A stretch of 64,000 nt of DNA from Stenotrophomonas maltophilia (GCF_006974125.1 NZ_CP037858.1:558001-622000), one strand, 5' to 3'. Positions 24,865 to 34,700 are shown, counted from the stretch's first letter. Program-made: numbers and translations. Notes: a model not told the origin generated them from the sequence alone.

Positions 24865-26514
24865 TCAGATATCGCTGTGGTGGTGTGGGACCTCAGTCCT
24901 GGGTAACGGATCGTGGCCGCCCACGAAGTGACGCACCACCGGCGCACGCTCGCCGCGATGCAGCCCACGCAGCACTTCCTGGATGGCCTTGTCATCGGCG
25001 GTGATGCGTTCGTGTTGGCGCAGATGCTCCAGCCATGACGGGGTCACGAAATACTCCAGGTGGATGCCCGGGGTGGCCACGTCCTCGACCACGCCCCAGA
25101 CCACGGCACCATCGCGGCGGCGGATCGTGCCCAGCGCGCGCATCTGCGCCTGGAACGCGGCACGTTCAGCATCGTCGATGCGGTACTCGATGGTGATCAG
25201 CACCGGGCCGCGATCGTTCGACACCGGCACCGACAGCTCCGGCGCCGGCCAGTGCCCGGCCGGTTGCAGGTTCAGATCCTCGGTACCAGCAATGCGAACG
25301 CGCCACACCAGCAGCCCCCCGATCACCGCGCCTGCGGCAGCCACCAGCAACGCCAGCTCCGGCGAGGTGCGCTGTGCCAGCGCGCCCCAGCTCAGGCCAC
25401 CGGCCGCCATGCCGGCCGAGAACACCATGATGTACAGCGCCAGCGCACGCGCACGCACCCATGCGGGAACTGCCGTCTGCGCGGCAATCTGCAGCGACGA
25501 CAGCACGGTGATCCAGGCAAAACCGTTGATCAGCATCACCAATGGCAGCACGTACCAGCTGCGGGTCAGCGCCAGCCCGACCAGGCTGAGCGCCAGCGAC
25601 AGCGTGGCCAGCAGCACCAGCAGGTCGCGATCCAACTGCGCGCGCAGCTTCGGCAGCAGCAAGGCCCCGCCCACTGCACCGATACCGATGCAGCCCAGCA
25701 GCATGCCGTACTGCCCCGCCCCACCCTGCATCTGGCCACGTACCACCACCGGCAGCAGTGCGTTCATCGCCGCAGCAAAGAAGAAGAAGCCCACCGACTT
25801 GATCAGTACCGCCTGCAGCCGCCCAGCGCGGCTGGCGTAGCGCAGGCCCGCCTTCAAGCCTGCACCGAAACCTTCCGGTGGCAGGCTGGACTGCTTCGGA
25901 TCACGCTTCCAGCCCCACACCACGAACAGCATCGCGGCAAAGGTGATGGCATTGAAGCCGAATGCCCACATCGCGCCCAGCTGCGCCACGATCACGCCAC
26001 CAATGGCCGGGCCGATCGAACGCGCGATATTGATACCGATCGAGTTCAGGGCTACCGCCGAGGCCAGCATCGGCTGCGGCACCAGCTCGGACACGATCGC
26101 CGCCTGCGCTGGCATCGCCATTGCCGCACCGCAGCCCATGCAGAAGGTCAACAGCACCAGCAACTGCGGGGTCAGCATGTCCATCGCCGTCAGCGCGGCC
26201 ATCACTGCGGCCACCAGCAGCATCCACCCCTGGGTCGCCAACAGGTACTTCCGGCGATCGACAATGTCGGCCAGCGTTCCGGCCGCCAGTGCCAACAGCA
26301 CGATCGGTACCGTTGTGGCCGACTGCACCAGCGCCACCATCAGCGGCGAACCGGTGCGTTCGGCCATCACCCAGGCGGCGGCCACGTCGTTGACCCAGGT
26401 GCCGATGTTGCTGGCCAGGATTGCCAGCCAGATCGAACGGAACATCTGGATCTTCAGCGGGGACCAGGCACCTGCGGCCTGTGCGGAGGGTTGCGACGCG
26501 TTTGCGTTCACCAT
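24865..26514 (-). CDS. MFS transporter (MFS_3/EntS type) with C-terminal ferredoxin-like tail
   Basis: A 549-aa protein. Residues about 20-415 form a 12-helix major facilitator related to EntS-type exporters, with the loop motif LADIVDRRKYLL after helix 2. A cytoplasmic tail of about 110 residues (VLITIEYRIDDAERAAFQAQMRALG...HLEYFVTPSWLEHLRQHERIT) resembles antibiotic-biosynthesis-monooxygenase (ABM) dimeric alpha-beta barrels and ends in a His-rich stretch. ATG 26514 is preferred to ATG 26520 because GGAG then lies 7 nt upstream. It is the last gene of the seven-gene operon and overlaps the porin gene. The exported substrate is unknown. Confidence 0.85.
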   Translation of the reverse strand: MVNANASQPSAQAAGAWSPLKIQMFRSIWLAILASNIGTWVNDVAAAWVMAERTGSPLMVALVQSATTVPIVLLALAAGTLADIVDRRKYLLATQGWMLLVAAVMAALTAMDMLTPQLLVLLTFCMGCGAAMAMPAQAAIVSELVPQPMLASAVALNSIGINIARSIGPAIGGVIVAQLGAMWAFGFNAITFAAMLFVVWGWKRDPKQSSLPPEGFGAGLKAGLRYASRAGRLQAVLIKSVGFFFFAAAMNALLPVVVRGQMQGGAGQYGMLLGCIGIGAVGGALLLPKLRAQLDRDLLVLLATLSLALSLVGLALTRSWYVLPLVMLINGFAWITVLSSLQIAAQTAVPAWVRARALALYIMVFSAGMAAGGLSWGALAQRTSPELALLVAAAGAVIGGLLVWRVRIAGTEDLNLQPAGHWPAPELSVPVSNDRGPVLITIEYRIDDAERAAFQAQMRALGTIRRRDGAVVWGVVEDVATPGIHLEYFVTPSWLEHLRQHERITADDKAIQEVLRGLHRGERAPVVRHFVGGHDPLPRTEVPHHHSDI

Positions 26515-27791
26515 TGCCATGCTCCAACGATCGAGGCGAACAGCGTGTCCTGGCCGCCGGCCTGCTTCAGTGCAGGACCGGCATCGACCCAGGCCAGCTG
26601 CAGCTGCCATTGCCAGTGTTCGCTGGCCTGCCAGCGGGTTTCGGATTTGTATTGATTACCGATGCGGCGCGCGCCACCGGCACTGCCTGGCAACGCCACC
26701 AGCGGCGCCGGCGTGGTGTAGACCGCATCGGCGCGACGATGCTTCCAGGCCATCTGTACGCCCAGCTCCGTCGTCACCGCGTCGTGCAGGCGCAGGGTCA
26801 GGGTCGGCTGGACGTCCATCAGATTGGCCGGGGCCAGCAGGCTGGCCTCGCTGAAGTAGGCCGATTTCGGGAACAGTGCATTGAAGGTTCCCAGGCGGCT
26901 GTCCCGCGGATTGCCATCGCCGCTGGCGACATCGGCCTTCAGCCCCAGACGCGGTTGCAGCGGCACATCGTTCCAACGCCAACCGGTATCGGTAGCCAGC
27001 GTCCAGGCGCGAATGTCGAGGTTGCCGGTCGCGGTGCGCAGTTCACCGCCCTGCGCCACCAGCTCGCTGTTCCAGTCCAGTGCACCGGCCTGGCCGAACC
27101 AGCGCGCACCCAAGGTCTGCCGCCGCTCGATGCCGGAACCCGCCGCGAAGCGTGCGCCTTCACGGCGGTAGTCCAGCAGATACAGGTCCCACTGTCCCGT
27201 GCCCTGCCTGCGTGCCGTGGTGGCATAGGTACCCCACAGGTGGGCACCGTGTTCCCCGCGATCATCAAAGGCACCCGGTCGGTTCTCCACCGGTCGCAGT
27301 GCCAGCAGATCAAGCGTGCCGAGGCGGCCCTTCCAGCCCAGGCGCGCACCATCGAAGGCCAGGCGGATGTTCGGCCCATCGCGCACCGACAACAGTCGTG
27401 AACTTCCGTAGCCGGCTTCCTGCCGACCGAGTTGCAGGTGGAAGCCGCCGCGCTGCCAGCGCCAATACGCCTGCTGCACGTCCAACGCGCTGCGGTCGGT
27501 GCGGCCGGGTCCGCCGGCCTTGCCATTCTCGGCATGCACGCCCAGCTGCAGCTTTGCCTGCCAGCTGTCCTCCACATAGGTGGCCGAGGCCAGCGCACGC
27601 AGCAGGCCATAGCCATCTTCGCTGCCACCAATACCGAACCGGGTCGGGTCGTAGTACAGGCCACGCACGCGCAGTGAGGCATCCCACTGCAATTGGCCGT
27701 CACCGGCGTCAGTGCAGTGGCCACCCTCGCAGGCCAGCGCCAGCGAGGGCACGGCCAGCAGCGCCAGGCTCAGAACGCGAAGCACGAGCAT
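26508..27791 (-). CDS. Alginate-export-type outer-membrane porin
   Basis: A 427-aa protein with a signal peptide (about residues 1-20, ending SLALA) and a long series of amphipathic beta strands ending in the aromatic C-terminus SIVGAWQW. The pattern YWRWQRGGFHLQLGRQEAGYGSSRLLSVRDGPNIRLAFDGARLGW matches the alginate_exp (AlgE-like) barrel family, which covers many substrate-specific porins besides alginate exporters. No alginate biosynthesis genes are nearby. With the exported amidohydrolase it may bring a substrate across the outer membrane. It overlaps the amidohydrolase gene by 22 nt and the MFS gene by 7 nt. Confidence 0.82.
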   Translation of the reverse strand: MLVLRVLSLALLAVPSLALACEGGHCTDAGDGQLQWDASLRVRGLYYDPTRFGIGGSEDGYGLLRALASATYVEDSWQAKLQLGVHAENGKAGGPGRTDRSALDVQQAYWRWQRGGFHLQLGRQEAGYGSSRLLSVRDGPNIRLAFDGARLGWKGRLGTLDLLALRPVENRPGAFDDRGEHGAHLWGTYATTARRQGTGQWDLYLLDYRREGARFAAGSGIERRQTLGARWFGQAGALDWNSELVAQGGELRTATGNLDIRAWTLATDTGWRWNDVPLQPRLGLKADVASGDGNPRDSRLGTFNALFPKSAYFSEASLLAPANLMDVQPTLTLRLHDAVTTELGVQMAWKHRRADAVYTTPAPLVALPGSAGGARRIGNQYKSETRWQASEHWQWQLQLAWVDAGPALKQAGGQDTLFASIVGAWQW

Positions 27792-29740
27792 CCCATCGCG
27801 CCCCAGAACGCGGTCAGGTCATCGGTGGGCGCCGCGTGCTGCGCGGCATGCCCGTGCGCGCCGTGGGTGCTGCAGGCCACGCCGTGATGGTGGCGATGGG
27901 TGGCGGCCAACCCGGTGGCGGCACCGCCGACGTGGTAGCCACCGAACCGGTTGACCGGCGACCAGTCCGGCATCGCTGGCGGCAGCTGCGGCGCCAGCCC
28001 TGCATAGTCGGCATCCGCATGCACGATGCGTCCGCCGACCACGGTCAGCACGCTGGTGATGTCGGCGATCTGCGCGTCATCCACGCGGAAGAAGTCGGCC
28101 GAGAGCAGGATGAAGTCGGCCAGCTGACCGGCTTTCAGCGTGCCCTTCACCGCTTCGTCGCCGGAGAACCAGGCGCTGCCCTGGGTCCACAGGCGCAGGG
28201 CCTGCTCGCGTTCAAGCAGGTTTTCCTCGCCATACAGGGCCAGCCCACCCACGGTGCGCCCGGTCACGAGCCAGGACAACGCCACCCACGGGTTGTAGCT
28301 GGCCACACGGGTGGCGTCGGTACCGGCACCGACCGGCACGCCTTCGGCCAGCATGCGCTTGACTGGAGGCGTGTGCCGCGCGGCCTGCACGCCATAGCGC
28401 TCGACGAAGGCTTCGCCCTGGTAGGCCATGCGGTGCTGCACGGCAATGCCGCCACCCAGCGCACGGATGCGTTCGATGTTGCGCGGGGTGATGGTCTCGG
28501 CGTGGTCGATGAACCAGTGCAGGCCATCGAACGGCACCTCGCGGTTGACCTGTTCGTAGACATCGAGGATGCGGGTGATGCTCTCGTCGTAGGTGGCGTG
28601 GATGCGGAACGGCCAGCGCTTCTCGACCAGCAGCTTCACCACGTCATGCAGTTCGGGCTCCAGCTCCGGCGACAGTTCCGGGCGGGGCTCGTTGAACAGT
28701 TCGAAGTCGGCCGCCGAGAACACCAGCATCTCGCCGGCACCGTTGTGGCGCAGCAGATCGTCGCCCTGGCGCGGCTGCAGGATCTCGCTCCAGCCACGGA
28801 AGTCATCGACCTCCTTGCCCTTGTTCTGGGTAAACAGGTTGTAGGCGATGCGCACCGTCAGCTGGTCATCGCGATGCAACTGCTCGATGACCTGGTAGTC
28901 CTCGGGATAGTTCTGGAAGCCACCGCCGGCGTCGATCACCGAGGTGATGCCCAGCCGGTTCAGTTCGCGCATGAAGTGGCGCGTCGAGTTCGCCTGGTAC
29001 TCGATCGGCAGGCGCGGGCCCTTGGCCAGCGTCGCGTAGAGGATGAGCGCGTTCGGCTTGGCCAGCAGCAGACCGGTCGGATTGCCCAGCGAATCGCGCA
29101 CGATCTGCCCGCCCGGCGGATCCGGCGTGTCCTTGGTATAGCCGCAGGCGCGCAGCGCGGCACGGTTGAGCAGCGCGCGGTCGTACAGGTGCAGCAGGAA
29201 CACCGGCGTTTCCGGCGCGATGTCGTTGAGCTCCTGCAGCGTCGGCAGTCGCTTCTCATTGAACTGTGCGGCGGTGAAGCCACCGACCACGCGTACCCAC
29301 TGCGGTGCGGGCGTGCGGTCGACCTGGGCCTTCAGCATGTCCAGCGCGTCACCCAGCGAGCGCAGGCCGTCCCAGCGCAGCTCCAGGTTGTAGTTCAGGC
29401 CACCACGGATCAGATGGGTATGGCTGTCGTTGAGGCCGGGCAGCAGGCGCCGGCCCTGGGCGTCGATCAAGGTCGCTTCATTGCCCCAGCCACGCATGAT
29501 CTCCTCGTCGCTGCCGACGGCAACGATGCGTCCTTCCTGCACGGCCAACGCCTGCGCATGCGGCTGCTGCGGGTCGAGGGTGGTGATGCGGGCATTGCGG
29601 ATGACCAGCGTGCTCATGCGACGCTCCTTGGAAGTGGAATCGAGTGCGCCAGCGGCGCGACCGGCCAGGCCGAGCGCAACAGCGGCGCCGCTGGCCAGCA
29701 CGATGTTGCGGCGGCCGTGATCGAGTGGATCGTGACTCAT
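27770..29740 (-). CDS. Tat-exported amidohydrolase (YtcJ-like) with His/Cys-rich tail
   Basis: A 656-aa protein. The N-terminus HGRRNIVLASGAAVALGLAG carries a twin-arginine motif (Arg10-Arg11) and a hydrophobic core, suggesting Tat export. Residues 44-600 form an amidohydrolase_3 (YtcJ-type) domain with the metal motif NDSHTHL (His107, His109), later RIHATYDE and FIDHAE, and the C-terminal AGQLADFILLSADFF. The last 45 residues contain seven or more His and several Cys (ATHRHHHGVACSTHGAHGH...GCSCFAF), an unusual addition that may bind metal. ATG 29740 has GGGAG 8 nt upstream; an internal start at Met42 would give a cytoplasmic form. It overlaps doxX by 4 nt. Confidence 0.88.
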   Translation of the reverse strand: MSHDPLDHGRRNIVLASGAAVALGLAGRAAGALDSTSKERRMSTLVIRNARITTLDPQQPHAQALAVQEGRIVAVGSDEEIMRGWGNEATLIDAQGRRLLPGLNDSHTHLIRGGLNYNLELRWDGLRSLGDALDMLKAQVDRTPAPQWVRVVGGFTAAQFNEKRLPTLQELNDIAPETPVFLLHLYDRALLNRAALRACGYTKDTPDPPGGQIVRDSLGNPTGLLLAKPNALILYATLAKGPRLPIEYQANSTRHFMRELNRLGITSVIDAGGGFQNYPEDYQVIEQLHRDDQLTVRIAYNLFTQNKGKEVDDFRGWSEILQPRQGDDLLRHNGAGEMLVFSAADFELFNEPRPELSPELEPELHDVVKLLVEKRWPFRIHATYDESITRILDVYEQVNREVPFDGLHWFIDHAETITPRNIERIRALGGGIAVQHRMAYQGEAFVERYGVQAARHTPPVKRMLAEGVPVGAGTDATRVASYNPWVALSWLVTGRTVGGLALYGEENLLEREQALRLWTQGSAWFSGDEAVKGTLKAGQLADFILLSADFFRVDDAQIADITSVLTVVGGRIVHADADYAGLAPQLPPAMPDWSPVNRFGGYHVGGAATGLAATHRHHHGVACSTHGAHGHAAQHAAPTDDLTAFWGAMGCSCFAF

Positions 29741-30162
29741 GCGAGGTCTCCCGGAAGACGGTGGACGTCCAGTGCCCAGGTGCCGGGCCCGGCCAGCGCG
29801 ATGGCCAGCAGTACCGTGGTCCACATCAAGGGGTACTCACTGCCGCCGCGCATCCAGAACCAGCCCTTGGGCAGGGCCAACAGGACGGTGAAGCCGATGA
29901 AAGCGGCCGCTGCAAGCGCGGCGATGCGGGTCTGCCATCCCAGCAGCACGGCCAGCCCGGACAGCACCTGCAGCAGGGCCAGCAGCAGCGGCAACGGTGC
30001 CACCGCTGGCAGCCCGAAGCCGCGCAGCTCGGTAGCGAAGCCGGACAGTCCCGGTCCACCGAACCAGCCGAACAGCTTGCCCAGCGCGTGTGGCAGCAGG
30101 AAGCCTCCTGCGGCCACACGCAGCATCAGCAGGGCCAGGTCGAGGCCATGGCCGGCCAGCAT
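29737..30162 (-). CDS. DoxX family membrane protein
   Basis: A 141-aa protein with four hydrophobic helices. The DoxX signature LLMLRVAAGGFLLPHALGKLFGWFGG lies at residues 11-36. DoxX-like proteins are inner-membrane components that often accompany redox or detoxification enzymes; this one has no known substrate. It sits 2 nt after the YcaC-like gene and overlaps the amidohydrolase start (ATGA), so it is part of the same operon. Confidence 0.85.
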   Translation of the reverse strand: MLAGHGLDLALLMLRVAAGGFLLPHALGKLFGWFGGPGLSGFATELRGFGLPAVAPLPLLLALLQVLSGLAVLLGWQTRIAALAAAAFIGFTVLLALPKGWFWMRGGSEYPLMWTTVLLAIALAGPGTWALDVHRLPGDLA

Positions 30163-30164
30163 GC

Positions 30165-30821
30165 TCAGTGCCCGCCTTCCTGCGCGCCGAACATGCTCTT
30201 GGCGTACTGGATGCCGATGCCGTAGCCGCCAGCATGGTCGCGGGCAATGCCGGTGGTCAGATCGTAGGTTTCACCGCGTGCCCAGTCGCGCTGCAGCTCA
30301 AGCAGGTACTGCACGCTGGTCATCGGCACCGCGCCGGCCTGCACCATGCGGGTGATCGCACGCTCGTGCGCCTCTTCGCTGACATCGCCACAGGCATCGG
30401 TGATCACGTAGACCTCGAAACCCTGCGCCAGCGCCGACAGCGCCGGCCCGACGATGCAGACGCTGGTCCACAGGCCAGCAACAACCAGACGGCGCTTGCC
30501 GATGCGGTTGATCTCATCGATCACCGGCTGGTCTTCCCAGGTGTTCATCGAGGTGCGGTCGAACACCGTCTGGCCCGGAAAGATCTGCGGCAGTTCGGGG
30601 AACATCGGGCCGGAGAACGACGTTTCGGCGACGGTGGTCAGCACCACCGGCACGTTGAAGCCCTTGGCGCCCTTGCTGATCAGCGACACGTTGTTGCGCA
30701 GCGCGGAGATGTCGATGGTGTGGGTGGCAAACGCCATCTGCGACTGGAAGTCGATCAGCACCAGGGCATGGTCGGTCGGCGACAGCAGTGCCGGGGCGGG
30801 AGTAGCGGTGGCAAGGCTCAT
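30165..30821 (-). CDS. Isochorismatase-like hydrolase, YcaC type
   Basis: A 218-aa cytoplasmic enzyme of the cysteine-hydrolase superfamily. Asp24 (VLIDFQ) and Cys122 (AGLWTSVCIVGPALSALAQGFEVYVITDACGD) are the expected catalytic residues, and the sequence follows E. coli YcaC closely (NNVSLISKGAKGFNVPVVLTT). YcaC-like enzymes are oligomers with unsettled natural substrates, probably amides or carbamates. It overlaps the upstream AraC gene by 4 nt and is followed by doxX. Together with the amidohydrolase it suggests breakdown of an amide- or imide-bearing compound. Confidence 0.88.
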   Translation of the reverse strand: MSLATATPAPALLSPTDHALVLIDFQSQMAFATHTIDISALRNNVSLISKGAKGFNVPVVLTTVAETSFSGPMFPELPQIFPGQTVFDRTSMNTWEDQPVIDEINRIGKRRLVVAGLWTSVCIVGPALSALAQGFEVYVITDACGDVSEEAHERAITRMVQAGAVPMTSVQYLLELQRDWARGETYDLTTGIARDHAGGYGIGIQYAKSMFGAQEGGH

Positions 30822-31261
30822 GGGTGGACTCCGTTGGAAACACGATCAAGGGGAAGCAACAGGGCGGCATCGCCGGCGACGTACTGGCCGGGGCTGCAGC
30901 CGGTCTCCGCGCGGAAGCTGCGGACGAAATGGCTCTGGTCAAAGAAGCCGAGCTGCTGCGCCAGGCAGGACATCGGCAGATGCTGGGCCGACAACAGCTG
31001 GCGCGCACGTTCGATACGGCGGCGACGTACATAACGCAGCGGGCTGGCGCCGGTACCGCTGCGGAACAGGCGCACAAGATGGAAGCGACTGACGCAGGCG
31101 GCGGCCGCCAGTTCGGTGACCCGCAGCGGCTGTGACAGGTGTTCATCGACATAGCGCAATGCACGCTGCAATGCTGCGACCTGCTGCGGTGCCAGCGACG
31201 CAGCGGGGAATTCCTGTGGAGTAACGGTGGCCATCGAGGACGCCGCGAGGGGGTGGCCCAT
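30818..31261 (-). CDS. AraC family regulator reduced to the DNA-binding domain
   Basis: A 147-aa protein consisting almost only of the double helix-turn-helix (residues about 28-130: AALQRALRYVDEHLSQPLRVTELAAAACVSRFHLVRLFRSGTG, and LSAQHLPMSCLAQQLGFFDQSHFVRSFRAETGCSPGQY). It lacks a ligand-binding N-terminal domain, so its activity must be set by level or by a partner, as for MarA/SoxS. ATG 31261 has AGGGGG 8 nt upstream; ATG 31234 is an alternative. It lies inside the seven-gene operon, which it probably controls. Confidence 0.85.
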   Translation of the reverse strand: MGHPLAASSMATVTPQEFPAASLAPQQVAALQRALRYVDEHLSQPLRVTELAAAACVSRFHLVRLFRSGTGASPLRYVRRRRIERARQLLSAQHLPMSCLAQQLGFFDQSHFVRSFRAETGCSPGQYVAGDAALLLPLDRVSNGVHP

Positions 31262-31311
31262 GGTGCGGGCCCCCTGCGCGACGCCCTACCCCCGTCGGTC
31301 GAGGCCCACGC

Positions 31312-31644
31312 CTACCCGAATGGGGGAGGCCGGCGGCCGATCACGCGGCGACCGAACAGCCGTGCGTCCAGCGAATAGGCGCCCGGCCCCAGCACCAGCA
31401 GTGCCAGAGGCAGCAGCGCCAGTGGCCAAGGCCCGGGCAGCGTGGACAGAAACGCGGTCGCCATCACCGCCGCCAGTGGTGTCAGCGCACCAAGTGCGAG
31501 CATCGCCACGGCCAGCAGGCACAAGGTCGACAACCAGCCCCCTGGCATATCGGGCGCGCAAAGTGCGGCCGCAACGCACAGCCGCAACCACAGCAGGCCG
31601 ACGCCCGGGCCACGGTCGGGAAACATCACGAACAGGCGCTGCAT
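31312..31644 (-). CDS. Small DoxX-like membrane protein, first gene of operon
   Basis: A 110-aa protein with three hydrophobic stretches (about residues 17-32, 40-58 and 72-92) and a basic C-terminus (DARLFGRRVIGRRPPPFG). The end resembles that of DoxX proteins (LVLGPGAYSLDARLFGRR). GGAG lies 7 nt before ATG 31644; longer upstream frames run antisense to the divergent kinase and are rejected. It is 50 nt upstream of the AraC gene on the same strand. Function unknown. Confidence 0.7.
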   Translation of the reverse strand: MQRLFVMFPDRGPGVGLLWLRLCVAAALCAPDMPGGWLSTLCLLAVAMLALGALTPLAAVMATAFLSTLPGPWPLALLPLALLVLGPGAYSLDARLFGRRVIGRRPPPFG

Positions 31645-31740
31645 GGCCGGGCTCCACGGGGTATGCCGGCGTGATACCGGATGGGGCCGCGTGCCGCCTA
31701 CCCCGTTCGGGTCACCCTGGCCTGCCCCGCACCTGCCAGA

Positions 31741-34700
31741 ATGCGCACCATGCGTGGCCGCCCCTTCCCATTCCTGCGTCGCCTGCCGGCGCTGCTGACG
31801 TGCCTGCTGTTGATGACCGCCCTGCCCGCGCTCGCCGTGCAGCGTCCCGCGCTGAGCAGCGGACTGCCCGGCTACGAGCACACCGCATGGCGGGTCGGCC
31901 AAGGGGCGCCTGGCGATATCTGGGACATCGCGCAGGACCGTGATGGACTGCTGTGGCTGGCGACCGGTTCTGGCCTGTACCGCTTCGACGGCCGCCGTTT
32001 TGAACGCCAGGCGCCGCCACCGGGCAGCAGCTTCCCGTCCACCAACATGGTCACCCTGGCAGTCGGGCGCGATGACGCAATGTGGATCGGCTACTTCCAG
32101 GCCGGCATCAGCCAACTCGCACGCGGCCAACTGCACAACTACGGCCGGCAACAGGGCGTACCAGTCGGCGTCGTGCCGCACTTCAGCCAGGACCGCGAGG
32201 GCCGCCTCTGGGCAGCGATCAACGGCGGACTGCGCTGGTTCGATGGCCGGCGCTGGCAAGCCCCGCCCGCCTCCGCCGGGCTACCGGAACGCCGCGTGCA
32301 ATGGGTGTTGCATGACAGCCGTGGCACGTTCTGGGTACTGGCCGATCTGAAGATCTGGATGCGCGGGCCGCGCCAGGCGGCCTTCGTCGATACCGGCATC
32401 GCCGTCTCGCAGATGGCAACACTGGTGGAGAGCCCGCAGGGTGAGGTGTGGCTGGCCGACCGCCTCCGTGGTGCCTCGCCACTGGCAAACGCACACGGGC
32501 TGCTGGCCGAGCCCGAACGTGAGGCACGGCGCCTGCCCGACCTGGTCGCTGCCCGCATGCAGTTCACCACCGACGGCGCGCTGTGGGCGACGATGAGCCC
32601 GCATGGAGGCGTCGCCCGGGTCACATTCGAGGGCACCCGTGCCCTGCGCATGGAGCGCTTCGATTCGCCGCACGGACTGACCGCCACCTCGGCGGTGCCG
32701 ATCATCGTCGATCGCGAAGGCAATCTCTGGGTCGGTACCAATCTCGGCCTCAACCGCTTCCGCGCGCGCAGCGTGCACACCCTGCTGGTCGGCCCCAGTG
32801 ATCCCTACCGCTCGCTGGTGCGTGCCGGCGATGGCCGCGTGTATGGCTATGGCGAAGACCTCAAGCCCTACGATCTGCGGCGCACGCTGCTGGATGGCAG
32901 CGCCACGCAGTTGCAGTCCGCCGCACGCCTGGCACCCACGCCGATCTGGCAGTTCGACTGGGTCAATCTTGCGCGCACGGTCGCCGGCCACACCTCGTTG
33001 ATCCCGCTGCCGGCCCCGTTCACCGGGCAACCATTGCATGCGCTGCTGTTCCCTGACGACGCGCAGGCCTGGGTGTGCGCCGGCGAACGCGGGGTGCTGC
33101 ACTACCAGCACGCCCAGTGGCAGCGCGAGGTCCGCCTGCCCGAACAGGCCTGCTCGTCGCTGGCGCTGGATGCCCAAGGCCAGCTGCTGCTTGGCTATGC
33201 CGACGGCCGCCTGCGCCGGATGAGTACGAACCGCATCGAGAGCTTCGATGCCAGCCAGGGCCTGTCGGCGGGGCCGATCACCGCAATGCTGCATCACCAG
33301 GACCTGCTGCTGGTCGCCGGCGAAGCCGGCCTGGCTGCGCGGCTGGGCAATGGACGTTTCGTTCCGGTGCGCACCGACATGGCCGGCGTCCTGGAAGGCA
33401 TCACCGGCATGGTCGCCGATCCGAACGGACACCTCTGGTTCAATGGCAGCCGTGGCCTGGTGCGGATGGAAAGCGGGCAGCTGCGCCGCGCCTTGCGCAG
33501 CGGACTACCAGTCACGCCACGCCTGTTCGACGCGATCGACGGCATGCCTGGCATTGCCCTGCAGAGTGGACCAATCGCAACCGCGACGCTGGCCGACGAC
33601 GGCCTGCTATGGCTGGCCACCAACCAGGGCCTGGCCTGGCTGGACACCACGCGTTCGCACGTCAACACGCTGGCACCCAGCGTTCGCATCGGCGACGTGC
33701 TGTATGGCAGCGAACAGCAACCACTGCAGGACGGCCTGCGCCTGCCGGCCGGCACCAGCCAGCTGCAGATCGACTACGTGGCCCTTTCACTGGCCCGACC
33801 GGAGCGCAACCGCTATCGCTATCGCTTGTCCGGCGTCGATGTCGGCTGGCAGGACGCAGGCAGCAGCACCCGCGCCTATTACACCAATCTGGCGCCGGGT
33901 AGCTATCGCTTCGACGTGGAAGCCGCCAATGAGGACGGCATCTGGAGCACGGTCCCGGCCAGCCGCAGCTTCCGCATCGCACCCACCTTCACCCAGACCG
34001 TGTGGTTCAAGCTGCTGTGCGTGGCCGCCGTGCTGGCGCTGCTCGTGCTGGCCGTGCGCATCCGCAGTGGCCAGCTCGCTGCGCTGTTCCGTGCTCGCCT
34101 GCAGGAGCGCAATGGCGAACGTGAACGCATTGCGCGCGACCTGCACGACACCCTGCTGCAGGGCAGCCAGGGCCTGATCCTGCGCCTGCATGCAATCAGC
34201 CAGTCCGCGCAGACGCCAGAAGCAGTACGCGGCCAGCTGGAGTCGGCGATGCAGCTGGCCGAGCGCAATCTGGCCGAGGGCCGCGAGCGCGTCAACGCAT
34301 TGCGCGACGGCCCATTCTCCGGTCGCGACCTGGCTTCGGCATTGGCCGATGTGCATGCCGAGTACGCCGGGCATGGCACCAATCCCCTGCGCCTTACCGT
34401 TGAAGGCGCGACGCCGCCACTGCAGGCCGATGCCGCGGAGGAAGTATTCCTGATTGGTCGCGAGGCCATCCGCAACGCATTGCGCCACGCCGATGCCAGT
34501 GCCATTGAAGTGGAACTGTCCTACGGCACGCGCTGCTTCCTGCTGCACGTACGGGATGACGGTGTCGGCATCGCCGATGAAGACGCTGGACACGGCCATT
34601 GGGGTCTGCAGGGAATGCGTGAGCGTGCACAGCGGCTCGGGGCCGAGCTGCAGCTGTGGACCCGCCCCGGACTGGGTACCGAAGTAGCGCTGGCGGTCCC

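Noticed and set aside
27080..30355. 1091-aa plus-strand frame over the porin, amidohydrolase and DoxX genes
   Set aside because: It is antisense to three well-supported genes and has no recognisable domain.
31286..32259. Minus-strand frames opposite the start of the propeller kinase
   Set aside because: They are shadows; only the part after ATG 31644 has membrane helices and a ribosome binding site.
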